DNA of 64,000 nt from Clavibacter zhangzhiyongii (GTDB lineage: Bacteria > Actinomycetota > Actinomycetes > Actinomycetales > Microbacteriaceae). This document shows positions 16,188 to 26,855 of the stretch, piece by piece. The notes beneath the pieces are model-generated. The model saw nothing but the letters and a program-made list of their open reading frames with translations, had not been told where the DNA came from and did not search any database. Where the stretch lies: NCBI RefSeq assembly GCF_014775655.1, contig NZ_CP061274.1, positions 372,001 to 436,000 of the forward strand, given 5' to 3'. Numbering within the stretch: position 1 is the stretch's first letter; the number at the start of each line of letters is the position of its first letter. Made by a program: the position numbers and the translations under genes.

Positions 16188-16752
16188 GGCCGGCCTCGAC
16201 ACGGCCTCCGTCGTCGCCGCCGGCGCGGACCTCGCCGACGAGATCGGCTTCGCCGAGCTGACCATGGGCCGGCTGGCCGAGCGAGTCGGCGTCCGCACCC
16301 CCTCCCTCTACAAGCACGTCGCCGGCCAGGACGACCTGACCCGGCGCATCGCCGCCCGCGCCCTCGACGAGGTGGCGGACGCGATCGGCGCCGCCATCCA
16401 GGGGCGCGCGGGCCGCGACGCCCTGCGGGCCGCCGCCCACGCGCTCCGCGGCTTCATCCTCGCCCACCCGGGCCGGTATGCCGCCACCGTCGGCATCGAG
16501 GTCACGGGCCCCGAGGATCCGATCGCCGTCGCGTCGGCGCGCGGGCTCGAGCCCTTCGTCGCGGTGCTCCGCGGATACGACCTCCCGGAGGCCGACGCCA
16601 CCCACGCGCTGCGCGCGCTCCGCAGCATCTTCCACGGCTTCGCGACCATCGAGGCCGACGGCGGCTTCCAGTGGGGCACGGCCACCGACGCGAGCTTCGA
16701 CTGGCTCATCGACCTCGTCGACCTCGGCCTGCGCGCGAAGCCGGGGGAGTAG
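16180..16752 (+). CDS. TetR/AcrR family regulator (WHG-domain type)
   Basis: A 190-aa repressor starting at GTG 16180. The N-terminal HTH is typical (FAELTMGRLAERVGVRTPSLYKHVAGQDDLTRRIAARAL) and the C-terminal half ends with IFHGFATIEADGGFQWGTATDASFDWLIDLV, the WHG-type ligand domain. It is translated from inside the end of the hydrolase gene. Its operator is likely the TAGCT-TGT-AGCTA site upstream of the operon. Confidence 0.87.
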   Translation: MPRAGLDTASVVAAGADLADEIGFAELTMGRLAERVGVRTPSLYKHVAGQDDLTRRIAARALDEVADAIGAAIQGRAGRDALRAAAHALRGFILAHPGRYAATVGIEVTGPEDPIAVASARGLEPFVAVLRGYDLPEADATHALRALRSIFHGFATIEADGGFQWGTATDASFDWLIDLVDLGLRAKPGE

Positions 16753-16775
16753 CGCCGCTCTCGCCTCCCCGTAGC

Positions 16776-19162
<2,387 letters not shown>

Positions 19163-19190
19163 CGCCGGCGGCCGCCGGGCGCACGGGCCG

Positions 19191-19219
19191 TTGACACGGC
19201 CGCGCGCGGCTGGTGGGAT
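19191..19219 (+). promoter_or_regulatory. candidate promoter of the SRPBCC gene
   Basis: TTGACA (19191-19196) and TGGGAT (19214-19219) are 17 nt apart. The -35 is perfect, the -10 weak (three of six). The leader would be about 65 nt. Confidence 0.5.
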
Positions 19220-19291
19220 CGCCGGAGGGCCGTCGTCTCCTCGCGGGGGCGGCGGCCCTCCCCCGTCCGCACCGCACCATCGGAGGTCGCC

Positions 19292-19735
19292 GTGAGCGAG
19301 CCCATCGTCATCACCCGCACGTTCGCCGCCCCGCGGGAGCGCGTCTTCGTCGCGTGGACCACGCCGGCCGACTTCTCCGCCTGGTTCGGCACCGCCGCCG
19401 TCGAGGTCCCGCTCGACACCCTGCGCATGGACGTGCGCGAGGGCGGCGCGTGGAGCGCGGTGATGCGGCTGCCCGACGGCGGATCCATCGACTGGGCCGG
19501 CGAGTACGTCGAGGTCGACCGGCCGGCGCGCCTCGCGATGACGATGACCGACCGGCCCGACGAGCCCGCGGGCGAGCCGCTCACGGTGGATCTCGAGGAG
19601 GTCGCCGGCGGCGCGACGCGCATGACGGTGACGCAGACCGCGGGCGAGTTCACGCCCGAGCAGCGCGAGATGACGATCCAGGGGTGGAGCTCGTTCCTCG
19701 ACGTGATGGAGGGGCTGGTCGCACCGACGGCCTAG
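19292..19735 (+). CDS. SRPBCC (AHSA1-like) domain protein
   Basis: A 147-aa single-domain protein with the family opening VITRTFAAPRERVFVAWTTPADFSAWFG, the middle REGGAWSAVMRLPDGGSIDWAGEYVEVDRPARLAMT and the closing long helix GWSSFLDVMEGLVAP. This START-like fold binds hydrophobic ligands; many members are single-gene stress proteins. GTG 19292 has CGGAGG 6 nt upstream. It is the last gene before the atypical hip region. Confidence 0.87.
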   Translation: MSEPIVITRTFAAPRERVFVAWTTPADFSAWFGTAAVEVPLDTLRMDVREGGAWSAVMRLPDGGSIDWAGEYVEVDRPARLAMTMTDRPDEPAGEPLTVDLEEVAGGATRMTVTQTAGEFTPEQREMTIQGWSSFLDVMEGLVAPTA

Positions 19736-19772
19736 CGCCGGGCCAGCTGTCGCGTTGATGCGCGGTGACCGC

Positions 19773-19792
19773 ATGGAATGGCAGCATTCCAT
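19773..19792. promoter_or_regulatory. perfect inverted repeat, likely HipB operator
   Basis: Arms ATGGAATG (19773-19780) and CATTCCAT (19785-19792) pair perfectly over 8 bp around GCAG. It sits in the A+T-rich 19780-19850 stretch, which differs sharply from the rest of the window, about 80-100 nt upstream of hipB. Confidence 0.72.
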
Positions 19793-19801
19793 ATGCATAT
19801 G
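19790..19801. promoter_or_regulatory. second palindrome in the hip control region
   Basis: CATATGCATATG is a perfect 12-bp palindrome overlapping the right edge of the first operator by three bases. It may be a second repressor site or contain the -10 element; I could not fix the promoter. Confidence 0.5.
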
Positions 19802-19872
19802 ACACATACACATCCCATTTGAAGATGTAACATGCACGTACCACATCGCCCAAAGCTGCTGGAGGAGGTCCC

Positions 19873-20340
19873 GTGCTCGCGAGTTGGCCAGAAGATCTAG
19901 GGAACGTCGCGCGTCAGCGCCGCCAGGATCTCGGACTCTCGCAGGAGGAGCTCGCCCATCGCTCGGGCGTGACGAGGCAGTGGCTCACGCGATTCGAGAC
20001 CGCGAAGGGTGACGCGGCCCTGTCCAAGGTGATGCGTGTCCTGAGGGAACTCGATCTCCGCCTCGAGGTCGAGGCGAAGGCGCCGTGGGTCGCCGGTGCG
20101 AATGGACGTCGAGCTCATCGCTCCTCGGCCGATGGCGAGGAGGCCTTGGCGGCGTTGATGGCCAGGGTCGGCCAGGAGCCCGCGTCCCACCTCGTCGCAT
20201 CAGGCTCACGCGCGGCCGAGGAGTTCCTCCGTCGAAACCACGACGTGAGGTCGATGGTCGAGAAGATCGGCAAGGCGGGCGAGGCCCCCGCCAGCAAGGA
20301 CATCGCTTCCGCTCCCGGCTCGAAGCAGCCGCGTCCGTGA
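19873..20340 (+). CDS. hipB: HipB-type antitoxin / autorepressor
   Basis: A 155-aa DNA-binding protein that would neutralise HipA and repress the operon. The Xre HTH is at residues ~10-55 (LGNVARQRRQDLGLSQEELAHRSGVTRQWLTRFETAKGDAALSKVMRVLREL). It is longer than E. coli HipB (about 88 aa); the extra ~75 residues (LMARVGQEPASHLVASGSRAAEEFLRR) are helical and unfamiliar, perhaps the HipA-contact part. GTG 19873 has GGAGGAGG upstream. It overlaps hipA by 4 nt. Codon use includes CGA, AGG, ATA-type triplets rare elsewhere here. Confidence 0.85.
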   Translation: MLASWPEDLGNVARQRRQDLGLSQEELAHRSGVTRQWLTRFETAKGDAALSKVMRVLRELDLRLEVEAKAPWVAGANGRRAHRSSADGEEALAALMARVGQEPASHLVASGSRAAEEFLRRNHDVRSMVEKIGKAGEAPASKDIASAPGSKQPRP

Positions 20341-21653
20341 GCACGCGGGTGCTCGACGTCTACCTCCATGGGGGCTTGGCAGCGAAGCTGGAACGAAGCG
20401 CGCCTCTGCGATACCGCTTGGAGTACGACGCTGCCTGGCTGGCTGTCGGGGGACCGTCCATCTCCCTGTCGCTTCCGACGGCGCGCCGTGTCCACACCGG
20501 CGCGCCGCTTGTGAACTTCCTGGACAACCTGCTTCCTGAGGACGACGCGGTACGGAGATCCTGGGCTCGGGAGGATGACTCCGGGTCTGTAGAGCCGTTC
20601 CATCTGCTCAGCTCTCATGGTGCTGATGTGGCGGGCGCTTTGGAGTTCCATCCCGAGGGGACCCCCGCCCGGACCGACGGCTCCCTGGTCGCGCTCGCGG
20701 ACGCCCAGATAGCCGACCGGATCCGCGCGATCCGAGAGGACCGGGAGCCGGGAGCCGGGGCCGGTGTTCGACCGGGGCAATTCTCACTCGCTGGAGCACA
20801 GGGCAAGTTCGCCTTGGCGCGTTCGGACGGGGCGTGGCACGAGCCGACCGGGGCGCAGCCGTCCACGCACATCTTCAAACCACGGGTTCGAGGAATGGAA
20901 GACGCTGAGCTCGTCGAGCACGTCACCATGACCGCTGCTGCGGTGCTGGGGCTGGACGCAGCTGCGACGGAGATCAGGTCATTTGCCGATCAGCACTCAC
21001 TGGTGGTCACGAGATTCGACAGATACCTCGACGAGCGAGGCGCGACGATACGGATCCACCAGGAGGACCTCGTCCAGGCGCTCGGGCTCCCGGCATTCCG
21101 CAAATTCGAGGAGCGTGGGGGGCCGAGCGTGGTCTCGATTCGAAGAATCCTTGATCGGATCGACGACGGCGAGGTTCGTGCGGCTGCCAAGGAGCGGTTT
21201 ATGCAGCACCTGCTCTTCTCGTGGATGGTGCTCGACACCGATGCCCACGCGAAGAACTACTCCCTGCGCCGCTGGTCGACCGGATTCGATCTGGCGCCCA
21301 TGTACGACGCATCCTCCTTCCTGCCCTACATCGAGACAGGCGGAGGTGACGCAAGCAACCTGCGCGCCGCCTTCGACGCGACTCTTCTGGCGACACGACT
21401 TGTGGATTCCTACCGAGTCGGAGACATGGGCGCGTTCCAGTGGGCTGCTGTCGCTCGCGACATGGGTCTCGACGGCGAGAGCTTCCTGGCATGGGGTCGA
21501 GACGTCGCCGCCGCTCTCCCCGCCGTGTTCGGAGCGGTTATCGGTGAGATGGACTCGTCTTTCCAGACGGCGGTGGTCGAGCGGTTGTCGGAACGGATGA
21601 CGGTGAGGTCGAACCAGGTACTCGAAGTGCTGGGGCGCTCGGTCCCCGTGTGA
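20337..21653 (+). CDS. hipA: HipA-type serine/threonine kinase toxin
   Basis: A 438-aa kinase-fold toxin. Conserved elements in order: N-subdomain (LDVYLHGGLAAKLER...LSLPTARR), FLDNLLPEDD, the P-loop-like FSLAGAQGKFAL with Ser150, STHIFKP with ATP-binding Lys181, VVTRFDRY, QEDLVQALG, the catalytic loop DTDAHAKNYSL (Asp302) and the metal-binding PMYD (Asp324). All active-site residues are present, so it should be functional. E. coli HipA phosphorylates glutamyl-tRNA synthetase; the target here is unknown. Start GTG 20337 overlaps hipB (GTGA). The stop is 1 nt from that of the convergent phosphatase gene. Confidence 0.93.
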   Translation: MSTRVLDVYLHGGLAAKLERSAPLRYRLEYDAAWLAVGGPSISLSLPTARRVHTGAPLVNFLDNLLPEDDAVRRSWAREDDSGSVEPFHLLSSHGADVAGALEFHPEGTPARTDGSLVALADAQIADRIRAIREDREPGAGAGVRPGQFSLAGAQGKFALARSDGAWHEPTGAQPSTHIFKPRVRGMEDAELVEHVTMTAAAVLGLDAAATEIRSFADQHSLVVTRFDRYLDERGATIRIHQEDLVQALGLPAFRKFEERGGPSVVSIRRILDRIDDGEVRAAAKERFMQHLLFSWMVLDTDAHAKNYSLRRWSTGFDLAPMYDASSFLPYIETGGGDASNLRAAFDATLLATRLVDSYRVGDMGAFQWAAVARDMGLDGESFLAWGRDVAAALPAVFGAVIGEMDSSFQTAVVERLSERMTVRSNQVLEVLGRSVPV

Positions 21654-21654
21654 G

Positions 21655-23298
21655 TCAGGGACGGCGCGGCCGCCGCACCATGCCGACCGCGGTGATGCCA
21701 GCGGCGCCGAGCGCGAACGCCAGCACCGCGAGGAACGGCAGCTCGTCGGCGGACATGCCCGTCGCGGCGAGCGTGTCGCCGCGTGCGGCCGAGGCGTCGG
21801 CCGCGGCGAGCTCCGCGGGGGAGCCGGGCACCGTGGATCCGGCCGCGGCACCGGCCGGGGCGGTCGCGCCGGGGTCCGTCGCGGCGCCCGTGAGGCAGCG
21901 CCGCACCTCGCCCACGTCGTAGAACAGGGAGCCCGGCGCGATGGGCGCGCAGCCGGCGCGGAACGGGATCGCCCGCTCGTCGGCGAGCATCCGCACGACG
22001 GCCCGGCCGTCGGCGGCGCGGTACACGTCCCACTGCACGTTCGCCGCCATGGGCGTGACGGTCTCGCCGCGCCAGGCGTTCGTCGCGTACGCGTACGGCT
22101 GCTCGGGCGTCACCTGCTGCGTCGAGCCCGGCAGCCCGAGGAGCACCGCGAACGGGATGATCGTCTCCGCGTGCGCGAAGCGGAAGGTGGCGGCGGTGGC
22201 GGATCCGGCGAGCCGCGCGTCCATGGAGTCGAGGAAGTCGTCGAGCAGCGGCGTCGCCATCCGGTAGGTGATGTCGCTGCCCCGGAACGCGGGGCCCTTG
22301 GAGTAGAAGTCCTCCGCGTCGAGCAGGTACGCGAACCATTCGGAGTCGGCGCTCGTGATGTAGCGGTCGAAGTCGACGGAGACCTCGTCGGCCATGTCGG
22401 GCGCGATGATGTAGAGGTTGTAGAGCATCATCGCGGCGTCGACCTCGTCGTCGACGGTGGTCTTCCCGTCCCCGCCGTCCACGAAGTGGTACGCGCCGGC
22501 GGCGAGGCGGTCGACGAAGGCGGGCGCGTAGATCCGCTCGAGCGTCTCGCGGGCCACCTCGTGGCTCCGCGGCTGGTCGGTGATCGCGTCGACCGCGGCC
22601 GTCACCGCCGGGCCGTCCTCGTACGCCTGGTAGTCGGCGTTCGCGTCGGACTTGTGGAAGTACAGCGTGTCCGGGTCCTTCGTGATCTCCGTCGGCAGGT
22701 GGCCGGCGAGGAGCGGATCCGCCGAGGTCAGGCCCGTGGCGAACGCCTTCCCCGACGCCGTGGCGCGGGCCTCGCCCGAGCTCTCGAGCGCGATGGTGTC
22801 GGATCCGGCGTCGACGGCCGCGAACAGCGACGGCAGCCGCTCGACGACTCGGCTGCCGATGCCGCGGTGCTGGTCGGCGCCCTGACCGGTGAGGTTGCCG
22901 TAGCCGAGCCTCTCGTTCGCGGCCGTGAGCTTCGCCACCTCCGGCCCGAGCGTCCGCCCGAGCGCCGTGAGCGCGCCCTCGGAACGCGCCTGCTCCCACA
23001 CCTGCGTGGTGAGCGAGTCGTACTTGAAGCTCGACAGCGCGCGCGACCCGTGGCGCGCGACCGACTCCGTGTACACCGGCGCGAAGCCGGCGGGCGCCGG
23101 CGCCAGGTCGGCCGGCGTCCCCTGCGGGAGGTACGGGGTCTTGCTGCTGTAGTGCGGGCGGTCGGCCGCCCCCGGGTCGGTGCCCGTGGCGGCGCCGGTC
23201 GCAGCCAGGGCCGGCAGGGCGGATCCGCCGACGGCGAGCCCCAGCGCGAGGACGAGGGCGGAGGCGGAGGCGAGCGGGCGGCGGGTGCGGTGGCGCAT
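21655..23298 (-). CDS. secreted, surface-anchored histidine acid phosphatase (phytase/MINPP-like)
   Basis: A 547-aa exported phosphatase. Signal peptide at residues 1-33 (ends ALPALAATG). The catalytic RHG motif is at 82-84 (SVARHGSRALSS) and the proton-donor motif is HAE in ATFRFAHAETIIPF, matching multiple inositol-polyphosphate phosphatase and phytase-like enzymes that free phosphate from organic esters outside the cell. The C-terminus has a sorting signal: LAATG, a hydrophobic stretch (FLAVLAFALGAAGITAVGMV) and RRPRRP, consistent with LAxTG sortase substrates. AGGAA precedes the ATG. It may serve phosphate scavenging together with the PiT transporter. Confidence 0.87.
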   Translation of the reverse strand: MRHRTRRPLASASALVLALGLAVGGSALPALAATGAATGTDPGAADRPHYSSKTPYLPQGTPADLAPAPAGFAPVYTESVARHGSRALSSFKYDSLTTQVWEQARSEGALTALGRTLGPEVAKLTAANERLGYGNLTGQGADQHRGIGSRVVERLPSLFAAVDAGSDTIALESSGEARATASGKAFATGLTSADPLLAGHLPTEITKDPDTLYFHKSDANADYQAYEDGPAVTAAVDAITDQPRSHEVARETLERIYAPAFVDRLAAGAYHFVDGGDGKTTVDDEVDAAMMLYNLYIIAPDMADEVSVDFDRYITSADSEWFAYLLDAEDFYSKGPAFRGSDITYRMATPLLDDFLDSMDARLAGSATAATFRFAHAETIIPFAVLLGLPGSTQQVTPEQPYAYATNAWRGETVTPMAANVQWDVYRAADGRAVVRMLADERAIPFRAGCAPIAPGSLFYDVGEVRRCLTGAATDPGATAPAGAAAGSTVPGSPAELAAADASAARGDTLAATGMSADELPFLAVLAFALGAAGITAVGMVRRPRRP

Positions 23299-23434
23299 GG
23301 GTTCCTGGCGGAGCGGGCGCGGCGCGACGGTGCGCGCGGCGGATGCGGAGCGGTCGCGGGCGCGACGCGCCCGACGCTAGGCGGCCGCGATGACGCGTCG
23401 GGGGCCCGTCGGTGTCGCGCCGCTGAACGCGCGG

Positions 23435-23482
23435 GGCGCAGGGCGAGGCGCAGGGCGGGGCGCAGGGCGAGGCGCCGGGCGG
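23435..23482 (+). repeat. 12-bp minisatellite, four copies
   Basis: Four head-to-tail copies of a 12-bp unit GGCGCAGGGCGR (the fourth has one change) lie between the phosphatase and the AEC transporter genes, about 55 nt before the latter's start. Such tracts can vary in length by slippage. Confidence 0.7.
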
Positions 23483-23537
23483 GCGGCGGCGCCCCGGGCC
23501 GCCCGTAGGGTGGGAGGACGCGCGCGAGGGGAGACGG

Positions 23538-24467
23538 ATGATCGGGGTGCTGACCGGCTTCGCCATCATCGGCTTCATCATCGCCGTGGGCTACGGCGTC
23601 GGCCGCTCCGGGATCGCCGGGCCGGGCGCGCAGCACTCGCTCAACCGGGTCGCGTTCTTCGTCGCGACGCCCGCGCTGCTGTTCACCGTCCTCGCGAAGG
23701 CCGACCTGCACGTCGTGTTCTCGGCGTTCCTGCTCGCGTCAGCGTCTGCGGTGGCCGTGGCGGCGATCCTGTACCTGATCGTGGCGCGCGTGCTGTTCCG
23801 GCGGCCGGTGGCGGAGACGACCATCGGCGCGGCGTCGGCGAGCTACGTGAACGCCAACAACATCGGGCTGCCGGTGGCGATCTACGTGCTCGGCGACGCG
23901 CAGCTCGTCGCGCCCGTGCTGCTGCTCCAGCTGCTCGTGCTCGCGCCGACGACGCTGACGATCCTCGACATCTCGAGCCGCGGATCCGCCTCGGTGGTCG
24001 GGATCCTCACGCAGCCGCTGCGGAACCCGATGATCATCGCGTCGATGCTCGGCATCCTCATCGCGGTCACGGGCCTGCCGGTGCCGGACGCCGTCTACGA
24101 GCCGTTCCGGCTGATCGGCGGCGCGGCGATCCCCATCGTGCTGATGGCGTTCGGCATGTCGCTCGTGGGGCGGAAGCCGCTCGCGCCGGGGTCGGGGCGC
24201 GGCGAGATCGTGGTGGCGTCGGCGATCAAGACGCTGGTCATGCCGCTCGCGGCGTTCCTGCTGGCGCGCTTCGCGTTCCACCTCGACGCCGACCAGACCT
24301 TCGCGGCGACCGTGATCGCGGGCCTGCCGACGGCGCAGAACATCTTCAACTTCGCGTCGCGCTACGAGCGCGGCGTGGTGCTCGCGCGCGACACCGTGCT
24401 GATCACGACGGTCGCGTCGATCCCCGTGCTCCTGGTGGTCGCGGCGCTGCTCGCGCCCGGGACCTAG
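23538..24467 (+). CDS. AEC (auxin efflux carrier) family transporter
   Basis: A 309-aa membrane protein with ten predicted helices in two bundles of five, e.g. VLTGFAIIGFIIAVGYGVGRSGI, VAFFVATPALLFTVLAKADL, SYVNANNIGLPVAIYVLGDA (the N-N-x-G-x-P crossover), and IAGLPTAQNIFNFASRY. The family exports or imports organic acids such as malate or malonate. GAGGGGAGA precedes the ATG. No operon partner. Confidence 0.88.
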   Translation: MIGVLTGFAIIGFIIAVGYGVGRSGIAGPGAQHSLNRVAFFVATPALLFTVLAKADLHVVFSAFLLASASAVAVAAILYLIVARVLFRRPVAETTIGAASASYVNANNIGLPVAIYVLGDAQLVAPVLLLQLLVLAPTTLTILDISSRGSASVVGILTQPLRNPMIIASMLGILIAVTGLPVPDAVYEPFRLIGGAAIPIVLMAFGMSLVGRKPLAPGSGRGEIVVASAIKTLVMPLAAFLLARFAFHLDADQTFAATVIAGLPTAQNIFNFASRYERGVVLARDTVLITTVASIPVLLVVAALLAPGT

Positions 24468-24560
24468 CGTCGGCCGGACCGCGGCGGCGAGCGCGCGGAC
24501 GGCGGGCGGATCCGGTCGCGCGACGCGGATCCGCCCGGTGCCCGGCGGGGGCGACCCGGC

Positions 24561-24719
24561 CTAGCGGCGGCGGGTCGCGGCGGTGCGCTGGGCCGCGCGC
24601 TTCTGCGAGCGCTTGGCCATCTGCGCCTTGCCCTTGGCGATCGCGGCCTTGCCCTGGCGGCTGCGCAGGAACTTCCGGATCACGGGGACGGCGACGAACA
24701 GGAAGCGGATGAGCGGCAT
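24561..24719 (-). CDS. small basic membrane-associated protein (52 aa)
   Basis: ATG at 24719 with GAGGAGA 5 nt upstream opens a 52-aa frame: MPLIRFLFVAVPVIRKFLRSRQ, then GKAAIAKGKAQMAKRSQKRA and RTAATRRR. A short hydrophobic N-terminus is followed by a strongly basic, Lys/Arg/Ala-rich tail, so it may sit on the membrane or bind nucleic acid. No family recognised. The clean ribosome binding site and regular codon use support it being real. Confidence 0.65.
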   Translation of the reverse strand: MPLIRFLFVAVPVIRKFLRSRQGKAAIAKGKAQMAKRSQKRAAQRTAATRRR

Positions 24720-24842
24720 GGTTCTCCTCGGGTGATCGCGCGGGCCGGCGGGCCCGCCTCTCGACCCTGCCAGGTCCGCGCGCGCGTGACCGGGTCGCGG
24801 GCGGATCGGGCGCGGGACGGCCAGCCGGTCGCGGGCGGCGCG

Positions 24843-25805
24843 TCAGGCGCGCGGGCGCCCGCCGTCGCGGATCCACGCGACCTCGGCGCGCAGCAGCTCC
24901 GCGCCCGCGCCGACCGGCGCGTAGCCGAGGGCGACGGCCGCGCGCGTGTCGAGCACGATCGGGTGCGCGGCGGCCCACGGGTGCGCGCCGCCCCCGGCGC
25001 CCGGCTCCAGCGGCACGATGCGGCCGCGCCAGCCGAGCTCGTCCGCGATGACGGCGACGATCTCCGCGGCCGTCAGCGTGTCCGGGTCGGCCGCGTTGAG
25101 GATCCGGGCGCCCGGGGCGTCGGCGACCCGCGCGACGAGGGCTGCCGCGTTCGCGGCCGCGGTGAGGTGGTCGACGGAGGCGCCGCGGTCGGCGAGCTCG
25201 ATCGTCGGGGCGCCCGCGAGCATCCGCTCGACGAGGTCGAGCGTGCGGGCGTTCCGCGCCCACCGGCCGTGCACCTTGGACGGGCGGATCACCGTCACCG
25301 GCAGCCCGTCGTCGAGGGCCGCGCGCTCCACCGCGACCTTGGAGGGCGCGTAGCCCTCGCGCGTGAAGGGATCGGTGCCGGGCGAGGCGGGCGGGAGGGT
25401 CGGGGTCGACTCGGGGATCGGCACGGGGAAGCGCGGCGGCTCGTCGCCGTTGACGTGCCGGCCCCGGGCGTCGACGTACACGGCGCGGGAGGACGTGACG
25501 ACGACGGATCCGCTCGCGCGCATCGCCGGCCGGAGCGCCTCGACCTCGGCCGCGGTGAACGCCACGAGGTCGACGAGCAGGTCGACCCCGTCGCCGACGA
25601 GGCGCTCGATCCCGCGGACGTCGGCGCGGTCGACGGCGTGGAAGCGCACGCCGGCGTCCGCGAGCGCGGCGGGCATGGCGCGCGGATCACGGCCGGTCAC
25701 GTCCACCGACCAGCCGTCGCGCGCCAGGCGCTCCGCGGTCGCGCCGCCGATCGCGCCCGTGCCGCCGAGGAGGAGGGCGCGTCGCGGGGACGGGGAGGAG
25801 GGCAT
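24843..25805 (-). CDS. NAD-dependent epimerase/dehydratase family protein
   Basis: A 320-aa extended-SDR protein. Rossmann motif ALLLGGTGAIGGATAERLARDGW, DRADVRGIERLVGDGVDLLVDLVAF, SSRAVYVD, EGYAPSKVAVE (Tyr-x-x-x-Lys active site), VTVIRPSKVHG and WIRDGG. It would modify a nucleotide sugar or a related ketone; the substrate is unknown. On the complement TAGGCT lies 8 nt before the ATG and no ribosome binding site is present, suggesting a near-leaderless transcript. Divergent from the GrpB gene. Confidence 0.85.
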   Translation of the reverse strand: MPSSPSPRRALLLGGTGAIGGATAERLARDGWSVDVTGRDPRAMPAALADAGVRFHAVDRADVRGIERLVGDGVDLLVDLVAFTAAEVEALRPAMRASGSVVVTSSRAVYVDARGRHVNGDEPPRFPVPIPESTPTLPPASPGTDPFTREGYAPSKVAVERAALDDGLPVTVIRPSKVHGRWARNARTLDLVERMLAGAPTIELADRGASVDHLTAAANAAALVARVADAPGARILNAADPDTLTAAEIVAVIADELGWRGRIVPLEPGAGGGAHPWAAAHPIVLDTRAAVALGYAPVGAGAELLRAEVAWIRDGGRPRA

Positions 25806-25852
25806 GGTCGTCGAGCCTAGGGGGAGGGGCGCGGCTGGGTAGGGTGGGCCCG

Positions 25853-26380
25853 ATGATCCGCCTCGAGGAGCACCGCCCGGAGTGGGCGGAGGCGTTCCGG
25901 GTCGAGGCGGAGCGGATCCGGCGGGCGGCGGGCGACGCGCTCACGGCCGTCGAGCACATCGGCAGCACCGCCGTGCCGGGACTCCGCGCGAAGCCGATCA
26001 TCGACCTCGCCGCCGCGGCCGCTCCCGGCGTGGACCCGTTCGGCCTCGACGCGACGCTCGGGCCGCTGGGCTACGCGCAGCACCGCACGGGCCCGCGGAA
26101 CCACGGCGTGCACGTGCGCATGGCGGGCGGCGCGCGGATCCGCATCCTCCACGTCTTCGCGGCGGAGGCCTGGGCGACGTGCCCGCAGCGGCTCTTCCGC
26201 GACCGGCTGCTGCGGGACCCGGATGCGCGGCGCCGCTACGACGCGCTCAAGGCGGATGTCGCGATGACGGCCGCCGACGGCCGCGCGTACACCGCGGCGA
26301 AGCAGGGCCTAGTGCAGGAGCTGGTCGACGCCGAGCGCGCGGACCGCGGACTGCCGCCGGTCCGCGTGGGCGACAAGTGA
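25853..26380 (+). CDS. GrpB/UPF0157 family protein
   Basis: A 175-aa protein of the nucleotidyltransferase-fold GrpB family: RLEEHRPEWAEAFRVEAERIRRAAGDALTAVEHIGSTAVPGLRAKPIIDLAAAA, then HVFAAEAWATCPQRLFRDRLLRDPDARRRYDALKADVA. The G-S-T-x-V-x-G-L-x-A-K-P-I-I-D signature is intact. The family's role is not settled; it occurs fused to dephospho-CoA kinase. ATG 25853 is preferred to GTG 25844 because TAGGGT (25840-25845) ends 7 nt before it. Confidence 0.87.
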   Translation: MIRLEEHRPEWAEAFRVEAERIRRAAGDALTAVEHIGSTAVPGLRAKPIIDLAAAAAPGVDPFGLDATLGPLGYAQHRTGPRNHGVHVRMAGGARIRILHVFAAEAWATCPQRLFRDRLLRDPDARRRYDALKADVAMTAADGRAYTAAKQGLVQELVDAERADRGLPPVRVGDK

Positions 26381-26418
26381 CCGCGCGCGGGCGGGCGGTC
26401 GCGCGGCAGGATGTCCGC

Positions 26419-26811
26419 ATGCCCCTCCACGACGCCGAGCGCCGGCTCATCGACGCGGCCGCCGCGCTCGCGCGCACGCTCGGCGCCGACCCCGACCACA
26501 CCATGGCCGCCGCGGCCCTCGACGCCGAGGGGCGGATCCACGTCGGCGTCAACGTCCTGCACTTCACGGGCGGGCCGTGCGCGGAGCTCGTCGCGCTGGG
26601 CGCCGCCGTCGCGGCGCACGCGGGACCGCTCGTGGCGATGGCGGCCGTGGGCGACGGCGGGCGGGGCGTCGTGCCGCCGTGCGGCCGGTGCCGGCAGGTG
26701 ATGCTGGACCTGCAGCCGGGCATCCACGTGGCCGTCCCGGGGACGGACGGGCCCGAGATGGTCGCGATCCGGGAGCTGCTGCCGGTGTCGTACGCGCGAC
26801 CCGACGCCTAG
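26419..26811 (+). CDS. cytidine deaminase-like protein
   Basis: A 130-aa zinc-dependent deaminase-fold protein. The metal site is visible as GPCAEL (Cys/Glu) and PPCGRCRQ (two Cys), and the HVGVNV strand fits the substrate-side N-A/E region of Cdd. It probably hydrolyses cytidine/deoxycytidine or a related base such as blasticidin; at 130 aa it matches the tetrameric Cdd class. CAGGAT ends 6 nt before the ATG, the leaderless geometry. Confidence 0.83.
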   Translation: MPLHDAERRLIDAAAALARTLGADPDHTMAAAALDAEGRIHVGVNVLHFTGGPCAELVALGAAVAAHAGPLVAMAAVGDGGRGVVPPCGRCRQVMLDLQPGIHVAVPGTDGPEMVAIRELLPVSYARPDA

Positions 26812-26855
26812 GGGCACGGACCGCACGGCGACGCGCGTGCCGCGATGGCGGCGAG

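Noticed and set aside
19736-21660. Mobile element carrying hipBA
   Set aside because: I found no integrase, transposase, terminal repeats or target duplication at the edges; acquisition is inferred only from composition.
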